Source: an uncultured Opitutia bacterium (lineage in GTDB: Bacteria > Verrucomicrobiota > Verrucomicrobiia > Opitutales > Opitutaceae). Taken from it: a DNA stretch of 64,000 bases. The position numbers and the translations under genes were made by a program. Below the pieces are notes generated by a model. It searched no databases. It saw only the letters and a list, made by a program, of their open reading frames with translations, and was not told where the DNA came from. Within the stretch, counting starts at the first letter, position 1, and the number at the start of each line of letters is the position of its first letter. The DNA is taken from assembly GCA_903877135.1 (NCBI GenBank), contig CAIRCN010000056.1:124001-188000 (forward strand), given 5' to 3'. Below, one piece after another: positions 50,814 through 59,246 of the stretch.

Positions 50814-53800
50814 ATGTCTTTTCTCCGCCGCTTAAGCCTCGCCGCCCTCGCCCTCTGCACTGCCGTCAGCGGACGCGCCGTGCGCGATCTGTGGTTTCCC
50901 GACGGCCCGGTGCAGCCGCAACTGCCGCACGGCGTGCTGCTGCCGCCCAAGGTGCGCACGCCGCAGTTTCCACTCAAAACTGCACGCACCCTCCACACCG
51001 ACGCTGAGATCGCGCTCGCCCGCAATAACGTGAAAAAGTTTCCCGCCGCCGCGGCTGTCGCGCATGAGTTGCTCGCCGCCGCCGCCTACTGGCTGCCGTG
51101 GGACGACACCGCTCTCCGCGATCTCGTCTGCACCGCCGAGGTGCCGCGCGCCTACGAGTGTTGCCCCGGCGGCTGCCCTAACCACGGCAAGAAAATCTTC
51201 GAAGTCGGCGGCACCTATCCGTGGATCGTAGACCCGAAACAGCCCTTCAAGGTCAAGTGCCCCATCGGGGGCGAGACCTACCCCGACAGCGACTACGGCC
51301 CTTACTACCGCAGCGGCTTCAAGGACCGCAGCTCGCTCGCCGGCAAAATCGTTGACGACGGATGGGGCTGGGTCGCGCCCGACGGCCAGCGTTACTGGTT
51401 CGTGGCACACGCAAACGTCATGTCGCTCATGCGGCTCAACTCCTCCGGGCGGCCGATCATCCCCGCGATCGAGCAACTCAGCCGCGCCTATGTGCTGACC
51501 GGCGACGCCCGTTACGCGCACAAAGCCGCCGTGCTCCTGCGCCGCATCGCGGAGGTTTATCCCAACATGGATTTCGAGCGCGAATCTGATTTCGGCCTGA
51601 AAATGGCCGCCGAAGGCACGCGCTACACCGGCAAGCTCCTCGGCGCGATCTGGGAGGCCGACTACACCACGCCGGCACTCGCCGAAGCCTACGACAACAT
51701 CTGGCCTGCGCTCGCCGGTGACACTGCGCTGCAAAAACTCTACGGCCAGACCGGCGAGCAACTCCGCGCCTTCATCGAGGCCAACTACCTCGAGGAGGCG
51801 ATCGACGCCTACTTCGCCGACAAAATCCGCGGTAACTACGGCACGCACCAGCGCTCGCTCCTCGCGCTCGCTGTCGTCCGACAGCACGGCGACAACCGCC
51901 GCTACGTCGACGAAGTCGTGCACCGCGCCGACGGCCACTTTCTGCGCATGGGTTTCGACTACGCGCTCAACGACCTCGTCTTTCGCGACGGCGCGGCGCA
52001 CGAGTCGCCCGCCTACAATTTCGCCTGGGTCCGCACACTCGCCGCCTCAGCGGAGCTGCTGGGCAAACTCGGCTACGACCTCGGCGGCGTGCCACGCATC
52101 AAGCGCATGTTCGACCAGCCGCTGGAGTTTGTCGTCGCGGGAAAACACTCACCCGCACTCGGCGACAGCTCTGACATCTTCGCGCCGCTTATCGGCGACA
52201 ATCCGCTTATCTACCAGCAGGGTCTGCGCCTCTACGGCGAGCCGCGCTACGCGGCGTTTCTCGCCGGCCTCGGCGCCGCCGGTGAAAAAGGTTTCACGAG
52301 CTATGAGTCGCTGTTTTCCCCGCCGCTTGAGCCGAAGGGCGCCGCCGCGGTGGCGGACCGCGTGCTCCCGCCGCAGCCCTCGCGCCTCTTCAGCGGCTAC
52401 GGTTACGCCATCCTCAACAACTCCGCCGACACCCGCGCGCTCGGCCTCTACTACGGCGAGCACGTCAACCATTACCACCACGACCGGCTACACTTCGACC
52501 TCTTCGCCAACGGCCAGGCAATGATGCCCGACCTCGGCTACCCCGACACGATGAACGATTTCAACGCCGGCATCTTCACCTGGTCGAAAACCACCATCAA
52601 CCACAACACCGTGACCGTCGACGCGCGCCATCAGGAGCCCAATCCCGCCGGCACGCTGCGGTTCTTCGCCGACGGTCCGTTCGCCCGCACTGTCTCCGTC
52701 GATGCACCCGGCAGCTACCCGCAAACCACGACCTACCGCCGCACCCTCGTGATGATCGACCTGCCGGGCGGCGAAGGAAAAACCGACCAAAGCTACGCCG
52801 TCGACTTTTTCGACGTCACCGGCGGCCACCAGCACGACTACAGCCTGCACGGTCCACCGGGCACCTTCACCGTGCCGCCCGGCGTCAAGCTCACCAAGCC
52901 CGCCCTAGGCACGCTCGCCGGAGAAAAAGTCGCCATCGGCGAACTCTACGACGACCCCGTGCGCGGCGCGAAGGACTTCAAGGGCAGCTTCCGCGCCTAC
53001 GCCGGCTCCGGTTTCCAATATCTCTTCAACGTGCAGCAGATCAAACGCGGCGAGGAACTCTTCTTCGGCAACTACGCGCACGAGAAAGATCCAGCCGCGC
53101 GCCTGCGCATCCGCATTCTGCCGCAGCCCGGCCAGCAACTCCTGCTTGCCGACGCGCAAGTCTCGCCCGTCAAGCATCCCGAGCTGATCAAATACCTCAT
53201 CGCCCGCCGCACCGGCCCGGCCGATAAGCCGCTCGCCAGCACATTCGTATCGGTCCTCGAGCCGTTCAACATTCAGTCTTTCGTCGCCCGCGTCGACCTG
53301 CGGCCCGTCGAAGGCGGCGGCACGCCGCGCGCCGTCGTCGTCTACCGCGAAACCGACGCCCGCGGTGGCGTGCGTGAACTCATCGTCCACAGTGCCGACG
53401 GCGCCGTGCGCGTCGCGCTGCCCAGCGCTGATCCGGTCGAGACCGACGCCGAAGTGGCGGTCGTCACCATCGACGCCGACAACCGGCCCGTCCGCGTGTT
53501 TTTTAGCGGCGGCACCTACCTGCGCATGGGCGCGCTGTGGCTCGCCGCCAAGCCGTTCACCGGCGAGATCGGCAGCGTGAACCCGCAGAAGGCGATGCTC
53601 GGCGTGCGACTCGACCCACGCGCCCCGGCCGTTGATCCGGCAAAGCTGGTCGGCCGGACACTTTGCGTGGAAAACGCTTTTCACCGCGACGCCTTCACGA
53701 TCCGCTCCGCGCGCATCGAGGACGGCGAACTACTGCTCGAAACGAAGGACGACCTGCGCGTGGGCCTAGCGCGCATCGCCACCGCCGAGCCCGCCCAGCT

Positions 53801-54032
53801 CACGACAAAGACCCCGCTTTATCTCTCCGCGCTCTACCGCGGCACGATGCTGACCGACCGGCGCTTTCTGCCGCTCGGCACGGTGACCGCGTGCAAAGAT
53901 GGCGCGATCGCCCTCGCTGCGCCGCGCCCGGCGCTCTTCCCCGTAAATCCGGGCGATGACGTCTGGTTTATCGCGCTAGGCTTCGGCGACCGCGTGCGCA
54001 TCCCCGCGGTGGTGAGCTGGCAGCGACCGTGA
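50814..54032 (+). CDS. large heparinase II/III family protein, exported
   Basis: A 1072-aa protein. Signal peptide (RRLSLAALALCTAVSG); a cysteine cluster at C116, C117, C121 and C149 that may bind zinc; alpha/alpha toroid to about 500; the catalytic/beta-sandwich part with NHYHHDRLHFDLFANGQ at about 551-567, SKTTINHNTVTVDARHQ and a long C-terminal extension. The His/Tyr block agrees with heparinase II/III and alginate-lyase-like PL families. ATG 50814 is chosen; the frame is open 195 nt further upstream but that stretch overlaps the divergent DUF3299 gene and is Arg/Ser-rich. Substrate unknown. Convergent with the sugar-acid operon (4 nt). Confidence 0.88.
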   Translation: MSFLRRLSLAALALCTAVSGRAVRDLWFPDGPVQPQLPHGVLLPPKVRTPQFPLKTARTLHTDAEIALARNNVKKFPAAAAVAHELLAAAAYWLPWDDTALRDLVCTAEVPRAYECCPGGCPNHGKKIFEVGGTYPWIVDPKQPFKVKCPIGGETYPDSDYGPYYRSGFKDRSSLAGKIVDDGWGWVAPDGQRYWFVAHANVMSLMRLNSSGRPIIPAIEQLSRAYVLTGDARYAHKAAVLLRRIAEVYPNMDFERESDFGLKMAAEGTRYTGKLLGAIWEADYTTPALAEAYDNIWPALAGDTALQKLYGQTGEQLRAFIEANYLEEAIDAYFADKIRGNYGTHQRSLLALAVVRQHGDNRRYVDEVVHRADGHFLRMGFDYALNDLVFRDGAAHESPAYNFAWVRTLAASAELLGKLGYDLGGVPRIKRMFDQPLEFVVAGKHSPALGDSSDIFAPLIGDNPLIYQQGLRLYGEPRYAAFLAGLGAAGEKGFTSYESLFSPPLEPKGAAAVADRVLPPQPSRLFSGYGYAILNNSADTRALGLYYGEHVNHYHHDRLHFDLFANGQAMMPDLGYPDTMNDFNAGIFTWSKTTINHNTVTVDARHQEPNPAGTLRFFADGPFARTVSVDAPGSYPQTTTYRRTLVMIDLPGGEGKTDQSYAVDFFDVTGGHQHDYSLHGPPGTFTVPPGVKLTKPALGTLAGEKVAIGELYDDPVRGAKDFKGSFRAYAGSGFQYLFNVQQIKRGEELFFGNYAHEKDPAARLRIRILPQPGQQLLLADAQVSPVKHPELIKYLIARRTGPADKPLASTFVSVLEPFNIQSFVARVDLRPVEGGGTPRAVVVYRETDARGGVRELIVHSADGAVRVALPSADPVETDAEVAVVTIDADNRPVRVFFSGGTYLRMGALWLAAKPFTGEIGSVNPQKAMLGVRLDPRAPAVDPAKLVGRTLCVENAFHRDAFTIRSARIEDGELLLETKDDLRVGLARIATAEPAQLTTKTPLYLSALYRGTMLTDRRFLPLGTVTACKDGAIALAAPRPALFPVNPGDDVWFIALGFGDRVRIPAVVSWQRP

Positions 54033-54036
54033 GTGC

Positions 54037-54888
54037 CTACACCCGGTAAAACGCCTCGGCGTTGCGGACGTAGAGCTGGTGGAGTTCGTCGGGCGAGGTG
54101 CCCTTGAGCGCGTCGTCCAGCGTGGCGACCCAGCGCGGGTAGTCGGTCGCCTGCGTCGCGACCGGCCAGTCGCCGCCGAAAAGCACGCGACCGAAACCAA
54201 AGCAGTCGATCACGTGGTCGATATAGGGCCGGAGGTCCGCGGGGGTCCATTTTTGGAAATCCGCCTCCGTCACGAGGCCCGACATCTTGCACCATACGTT
54301 GGGCAACGTGGCGAGTTCGCGCATCTCGGCACGCCACGGGTCGAGCAGGCCGGCCTTGATGTCGGGCTTCGCGATGTGGTCCATGATGAACTTCACGTTC
54401 GGGCACTGGCGCACGAGCTTGAGTGTGTTGGCGAGCTGACGGTGGTTGATGCAGAGGTCGAAGCTCAGCCCGTGCCGCGGCAGGAGCTGCACGCCGCGCA
54501 CGAAATCGGGCCTCAGACAGAATTCCTGATCGGCTTCAAACTGGATAATACGCCGGATACCCTTGATCAGCGGATTCGCCGCGAGTCGCGCAAGGGCGGC
54601 CTCGGCGGCGTCGCCTTTTTCCAACGGCGCCCATGGCACGATGCCGCGGATGCGCGGATCGGTGGCCGCGACCTCCGTCACCCAGTCGGCCTCCTCCTGA
54701 AACTGCGCGAAGTCGCACTCGCATTGGAGAAACACCATCTTCGCCACCTGCACCGGGCCGCACGCGCGGCGGTAGTCCTCGATGAGGTGGTTTTTGTTGA
54801 GCATCGGCGCGCCCGCGAGCCACGGATAGCGCAGCCTGTCGAGGTTCCAAATGTGGAGGTGGGTATCGACGAGGGGGAACGAGGGCAT
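54037..54888 (-). CDS. amidohydrolase-type lactonase (L-fuconolactonase-like)
   Basis: A 283-aa TIM-barrel amidohydrolase-2 protein. VDTHLHIWN (metal-binding HxH), FIMDHIAKPDIKAGLLDPW and LFGGDWPVAT with the terminal aspartate are all visible and strongly recall the L-fucono-1,5-lactonase / L-rhamnonolactonase branch. It would hydrolyse a sugar lactone to the free acid, consistent with dehydrogenases upstream in the operon. An A-rich repeat lies just before its ATG. Last gene of the leftward operon. Confidence 0.9.
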   Translation of the reverse strand: MPSFPLVDTHLHIWNLDRLRYPWLAGAPMLNKNHLIEDYRRACGPVQVAKMVFLQCECDFAQFQEEADWVTEVAATDPRIRGIVPWAPLEKGDAAEAALARLAANPLIKGIRRIIQFEADQEFCLRPDFVRGVQLLPRHGLSFDLCINHRQLANTLKLVRQCPNVKFIMDHIAKPDIKAGLLDPWRAEMRELATLPNVWCKMSGLVTEADFQKWTPADLRPYIDHVIDCFGFGRVLFGGDWPVATQATDYPRWVATLDDALKGTSPDELHQLYVRNAEAFYRV

Positions 54889-54891
54889 GAG

Positions 54892-54923
54892 GATTTTCGA
54901 TTTGGGAGTTTGGATTTTCGATT
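54892..54923 (-). repeat. A-rich leader repeat, copy 2
   Basis: On the coding strand of the amidohydrolase: AATCGAAAATCC, a middle AAACTCCC and AAATCGAAAATC, ending 3 nt before the ATG. About 25 of 31 positions agree with the element at 26439-26469. Confidence 0.5.
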
Positions 54924-54939
54924 GCCGGAAGGCTGACGG

Positions 54940-55899
54940 CTACTTGTTCACCTGATTCTTCAACGGTGCGCCGCGTAGAGCGCGGGCGACTTCCTCGGCG
55001 GCGAGGCGTTGGAGGCGCGGGATGCTGCTCTCGCTATACCAAGCGACGTGTGAGGTGAGTAGCGCGCCTGGGGCGGAGCGCAGCGGGTGCTCGGCGGGCA
55101 GCGGCTCCTGTTCGAACACGTCAATGCCCGCACCGGCCACCGTGCCGGCAGTCAGCGCCGCGGCCAGCGCCACCGTGTCGATGAGCGGGCCGCGCGCGGT
55201 GTTCACGACGATGGCGGTGTGTTTCATCTCGGTGAGCCGCGGGGCGTTCACGAAATGCTTCGTCTCCGCCGTCAGCGGCAGATGCAGCGAGAGGATGTCG
55301 GCACGGGTGAAGAGGTCGTCGAGTTCGACCTTTTCCACGCCCTCCGTCGCCATGAGGTCGGCTGGCACGAACGGGTCGTAGGCGATGCGTTTGCCGCCGA
55401 ACCCGCGCATCATGGTGTGCGCCGAGCGGGCGATGCGGCCGAAGCCGGCCGTCGCGAACGTCATCTCGCGCAACGAGGGCATCGCACGGTCCGGCGTGAT
55501 CTTCCAAGTGCCGGCCCTCAGCCGCGCATCAATCTGAGGGAGCTGGCGCGCCAACGCGATGGCGAGCGACACCGCGTGCTCGGCGACCTCGTGCACGCCA
55601 TAGTCGGGCACGTTGCAGACCGGGATGCCGCGGGCCTTGGCCGCGGCGAGATCGACGTTGTCGTAGCCGATGCCGTAACGGACGATGATCTTGCAGCGTG
55701 TAAGCGCCGCGACGACCGCGGCGGGCACGGGTGCCCACTGCACGAGGAGCGCATCGGCGTCACGCGTGGCTTCGAGGACCGCGTCCGCGGTCTTGCATTG
55801 GGCGACGACGAGTTCCGCGCCGGCCGCGGCAAGGACATCCTCCTCGTGGCGCAGATTGGGAAATCCGTGGTCTGTGATAACTACCCGTGGTTTGGTCAT
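54940..55899 (-). CDS. D-isomer-specific 2-hydroxyacid dehydrogenase
   Basis: A 319-aa NAD(P)-dependent dehydrogenase of the phosphoglycerate/CtBP-like group. Substrate domain with VRYGIGYDNVDLAAAKARGI; Rossmann segment TAGFGRIARSAH (last glycine of GxGxxG replaced by Ala); catalytic arginine in VNTARGPLID, glutamate near DVFEQEP and histidine in TSHVAWYSE. It should interconvert a 2-keto acid and a D-2-hydroxy acid. 31 nt after the SDR stop; substrate probably a sugar-derived acid (inference). Confidence 0.92.
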   Translation of the reverse strand: MTKPRVVITDHGFPNLRHEEDVLAAAGAELVVAQCKTADAVLEATRDADALLVQWAPVPAAVVAALTRCKIIVRYGIGYDNVDLAAAKARGIPVCNVPDYGVHEVAEHAVSLAIALARQLPQIDARLRAGTWKITPDRAMPSLREMTFATAGFGRIARSAHTMMRGFGGKRIAYDPFVPADLMATEGVEKVELDDLFTRADILSLHLPLTAETKHFVNAPRLTEMKHTAIVVNTARGPLIDTVALAAALTAGTVAGAGIDVFEQEPLPAEHPLRSAPGALLTSHVAWYSESSIPRLQRLAAEEVARALRGAPLKNQVNK

Positions 55900-55930
55900 T
55901 AAAGGATGGGCGCGTGGCGCGGGGAAAACG

Positions 55931-56758
55931 TCAGCGCGAGCCGGCGATCTTGCTCGTCTGGCCGAGGCCCTCGGGGCCGATGCCGTTGTAGCCGCCGTCC
56001 ACCGGCAGATCCGTGCCGGTGATGAAGGAGGCGTCTTTGCTCAACAGGAAAAGCGCCGGGCCGGCCATCTCGATGGGATGGCCCATGCGCGCGAGCATGT
56101 GATACTGCCCCCAGATCGGGTCCCACTTCGCGCGGTCACCGCCGGCGGCCTTGTCCACCTCGCGCGTCCAGATCCAGCCGGGGCTGATGCTGTTGACGCG
56201 GATGTTGTGCGGTGCGAGGTCGAGCGCGGCGCAGCGCGTGAGCTGCGTGACGGCGCCCTTGGCGGTGTTGTAGGTCCACCGGTTCGGCTGCGCGACCCAC
56301 GACGAGATGCTGGAAACGTTCACGACGGCGCCGCCGCCGACCTTCTTCATGTGCTCCGCCGCGAGCTGGATCATGAGCGCGAAGCCGAACGGTCCGACCT
56401 TGAACGAATACAGAAAATCGTCGCGCGTCGCATCAAGGCCCTTCGCGATAAACGAAAAGGCGTTGTTCACCAGGCAGTCGAGCCGACCGAATTTCGCGAC
56501 CGTCTCGTCCACGAGCCGGAGGCAAAACGCCTCCTCGGCCATGTCGCCCGCCACGATAAGCGGCGCGAAGCCCGCGGCAGCAAACGCGCGCCGGCCTTCA
56601 TCAGCGTCGGCCAGAAGACCGCTCACGGCGACCTGCGCACCCTCGCGCAGCAGCTCGAGCGCGATGGCGTGGCCAATGCCGTTAGTGCCGCCTGTCACGA
56701 GGGCAACTTTGCCTTGAAAACGTCCGGGGACAGGGGGGCGGGTGGGGTTTGTGATCAT
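55931..56758 (-). CDS. SDR family oxidoreductase
   Basis: A 275-aa short-chain dehydrogenase. Cofactor loop TGGTNGIG (22-29), NNAF at about 98-101 (NNAG in most), serines at 149-150, catalytic Y163 and K167 in YNTAK, and LPVDGGYNG at the C-terminus. SDRs in such clusters oxidise aldoses to lactones or sugar acids to keto acids. ATG 56758 begins MITNPTRPP. It follows the Zn-dehydrogenase by 19 nt. Confidence 0.93.
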   Translation of the reverse strand: MITNPTRPPVPGRFQGKVALVTGGTNGIGHAIALELLREGAQVAVSGLLADADEGRRAFAAAGFAPLIVAGDMAEEAFCLRLVDETVAKFGRLDCLVNNAFSFIAKGLDATRDDFLYSFKVGPFGFALMIQLAAEHMKKVGGGAVVNVSSISSWVAQPNRWTYNTAKGAVTQLTRCAALDLAPHNIRVNSISPGWIWTREVDKAAGGDRAKWDPIWGQYHMLARMGHPIEMAGPALFLLSKDASFITGTDLPVDGGYNGIGPEGLGQTSKIAGSR

Positions 56759-56777
56759 GGGGCGCTGGAGTGAAATT

Positions 56778-57794
56778 TTACGGGCAGACGACGGCCTTGA
56801 TGTCGTTGCCGCGCGCCGCGACCATACGCTGGAAGGCCGTGACGCCATCGGCGAGCGGGAAGCGCTGCACCCACGAGAGCGCATCGACCTTGCCGGAGGA
56901 CATGAGGTCGAGCGCCTGGCGCAGCTCGCCGATCGTCGCCGCGTAAGTGCCGAGCACCTGTTTCTCGAGCAGCGTGATGCCGTAGGAATCGAAGGTGATC
57001 GAGTTTTCGTGCAGGCCGATCCAAACGCTCGCGCCGCCGGGCCGCAGCGCGTCGAGCGAAGTTCTTTTTGTGATCGCGCCACCCACCGCGTCGACCGTGA
57101 GGTCCGCGCCCTCGCCGCCGGTCTCGGCGAGCATGATTCTGGCGACATCCTCCTCATGCGGGTTGATGACGCGCACTGCGCCAAGTCTTTTTGCCACCGC
57201 CAGCCTCTCGGGGCTGAGATCGGCGACGAACACGCGCGAGCCACGCAGCACCTGCAGCGCCTGCTGGCAAAACAGCCCGATCGGACCGGCGCCAATCACG
57301 AGCACCGCAGCGGCAGGCAAGTGCTGCGTGAGTTTGGCAACGTGAATCCCGTTGGCCATCGGCTCGGCGAGCGCGGCGGCCTCGGCGGGGAGATTTTCCG
57401 GCGACGGAATAAGGCAGCGCGCTGGGACGTTGACGTATTCGGCAAACGCACCCGGCCGGTGCATGCCGAAAATCTGGCGCTGCGCGCACAGGTGCGTGTC
57501 GCCACGTTCGCACCGCACGCAGCGGCCGCAGGGCACGAGCGAATTGCTCACCACGCGGCGTCCGATTGGCTGGTCGTGCACGCCGGATCCAACCTCGGCG
57601 ACAGTGCCGCAAAACTCGTGGCCCATCACAAGCGGCGGCGGCCGGCGCGGGCTGCGGTTTTTAAACGACTCGAGTTCGCTGCCGCAGATGCCGCACGCGG
57701 CGATGCGCAGCCTCACCTCGTCGGCGGCGAGCGGCGCGAGCACCACGTCGCTGATTTCAAGTCGGTCAAATTCGGGGTAGAGCAAAACGCGCAT
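56778..57794 (-). CDS. zinc-dependent alcohol/polyol dehydrogenase (MDR)
   Basis: A 338-aa medium-chain dehydrogenase. Catalytic zinc ligands C34/C37 region and H59-E60 (GHE); structural zinc cysteines C89, C92, C95, C103; NAD loop VIGAGPIGLFCQQ. Resembles threonine/sorbitol/L-idonate dehydrogenases. ATG 57794 is chosen: it is preceded at proper spacing by AGGAGGTCGAC, one of the clearest Shine-Dalgarno sequences in the window. Second gene of the leftward operon. Confidence 0.93.
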   Translation of the reverse strand: MRVLLYPEFDRLEISDVVLAPLAADEVRLRIAACGICGSELESFKNRSPRRPPPLVMGHEFCGTVAEVGSGVHDQPIGRRVVSNSLVPCGRCVRCERGDTHLCAQRQIFGMHRPGAFAEYVNVPARCLIPSPENLPAEAAALAEPMANGIHVAKLTQHLPAAAVLVIGAGPIGLFCQQALQVLRGSRVFVADLSPERLAVAKRLGAVRVINPHEEDVARIMLAETGGEGADLTVDAVGGAITKRTSLDALRPGGASVWIGLHENSITFDSYGITLLEKQVLGTYAATIGELRQALDLMSSGKVDALSWVQRFPLADGVTAFQRMVAARGNDIKAVVCP

Positions 57795-57860
57795 GTCGAC
57801 CTCCTGCGTGACCCGGCGCACGCACCGAGGCAAGGCCAAGCCTCATGAAATTTCGGCAAG

Positions 57861-59057
57861 TCAGGCCTGGGGGGTTTCCGTGAGCAACTGCCAGCAATAC
57901 CACTGCATTCGGGGCAGGTGAAACGGCCCCTTCCACATGCAACCCTTCAGCAGCGACGTGGGCCGCCCGGCGCGGTCGAGGTAGCCGAACCATTCGCCGT
58001 GGCCCGGATCTGCGAAATGCGCGTGGGCCCAGTCGTGCACTAACCGGTGCCACCCGAGGTATTTCATGTCGCCCGAAAGCTGCCACGCCAGCAGCGTGGC
58101 GATGACCGCCTCGTTGTGCGGCCACCAGAATTTCATGTGGTGCCAGTATTCCTGCACGGGAAGGCCGCGCACATCGGTGTTGTAGAGGACGCCGCCGTGC
58201 TCGGCATCCCAGCCGCGCGCCCACATCCAGTCGAGGATGGTCAGCCCGAGGCGGCGCAGGCGCGTGTCGTTGCCGCGGAGCTTTGCCTCGTGCAGGATGA
58301 ACCACGCCGCCTCGATAGCGTGGCCGGGGTTGAGCTGCCGGCCGTCGAAGTGGTCGATCACGGAACCGTCCGCCGCCACGATCTCCATCACCGCCTGTAA
58401 CTCCGGTTTCAGAAAATCGCGCTCGATCTCGCCGATGGCGCGGTCAATCCACTCAGTGCAGGTGGCGCCGCCGGCGCGCACATCGCCGAGCCGCGCGCGC
58501 AGCTCCTGCGCCGTCACAATCGTGATCATGCGCGGCGCCAGCCCCTGCATGGGCCGTGCCTCCGGCTCGGTCTTCGGCGGCATGACGCCGGGCGTGAACA
58601 TGTGGTGCAGAAAAGTTTCCCACGCCCGCACGCCATCGGCCGCGGCACGGTCCTCGCCGGAAATGGCGGCGTAGGCCGCAAACGCGATCGCCGCAAAACA
58701 CTCGCTGTAAACATACCGGCGCATCCGCAGCGGCCGGCCGTCGCGGGTGACGGAGAAATACATCTTGCCGCCGGGCCCGTAGGCGTGGCGACGAAGAAAC
58801 TCGATGCAGGACTCCGCGAGCGCCCGCCATTCGGGTCGCGGCTCGACCGTGCGATAGGCCGTGGCAAACATCCAGCCGGTCCGGCCCTGGAACCAGACCG
58901 ACTTGTCGTCGTCGATAATTTCGCCGTCGCGGCCCAGTCCGGTGATGATGCCACCGTGCTCGCGGTCCCAGCCGTGCCGCACCCAGAAGGGCAGCACATC
59001 GTTCACGAGGCCATCACGGTAGACAGAGAGCAGTTCGGCGCGACGTTCCGGAGTCAT
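57861..59057 (-). CDS. AGE family epimerase/isomerase (N-acylglucosamine 2-epimerase-like)
   Basis: A 398-aa alpha/alpha barrel protein. SVWFQGRTGWMFATAYR, MPPKTEPEARPM, NPGHAIEAAW (about 243, with the catalytic histidine), HHMKFWWPHNEAV and GCMWKGPFHLPRM are typical of the AGE / renin-binding / mannose or cellobiose 2-epimerase superfamily. It would epimerise or isomerise a sugar at C2. First gene of the leftward operon; 189 nt separate it from the divergent glycosidase-like gene, the likely control region for both. Confidence 0.92.
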   Translation of the reverse strand: MTPERRAELLSVYRDGLVNDVLPFWVRHGWDREHGGIITGLGRDGEIIDDDKSVWFQGRTGWMFATAYRTVEPRPEWRALAESCIEFLRRHAYGPGGKMYFSVTRDGRPLRMRRYVYSECFAAIAFAAYAAISGEDRAAADGVRAWETFLHHMFTPGVMPPKTEPEARPMQGLAPRMITIVTAQELRARLGDVRAGGATCTEWIDRAIGEIERDFLKPELQAVMEIVAADGSVIDHFDGRQLNPGHAIEAAWFILHEAKLRGNDTRLRRLGLTILDWMWARGWDAEHGGVLYNTDVRGLPVQEYWHHMKFWWPHNEAVIATLLAWQLSGDMKYLGWHRLVHDWAHAHFADPGHGEWFGYLDRAGRPTSLLKGCMWKGPFHLPRMQWYCWQLLTETPQA

Positions 59058-59246
59058 GGGGGAAAAAGACGAGGACAGGCTGAGCGAAACGACCGTCCTT
59101 CGCCATGCCTATTTTGGCGAACAATCAGGATCGTCGGGATCGCTGCTGGTAACGGGCGGAGATCATTGGTAAATAAACCATCCGCGCGCGCCGCGCGCTT
59201 GTGTTTTTCCGCCAAAGTCTCTTTTCGGTGGGTCGGCTATCCTCTC

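Noticed and set aside
58602-59246. N-terminal extension of the 772-aa glycosidase-like protein
   Set aside because: It is the reverse complement of the AGE epimerase coding sequence and is Arg/Gly-rich; the protein-like part begins at the ATG at 59247.
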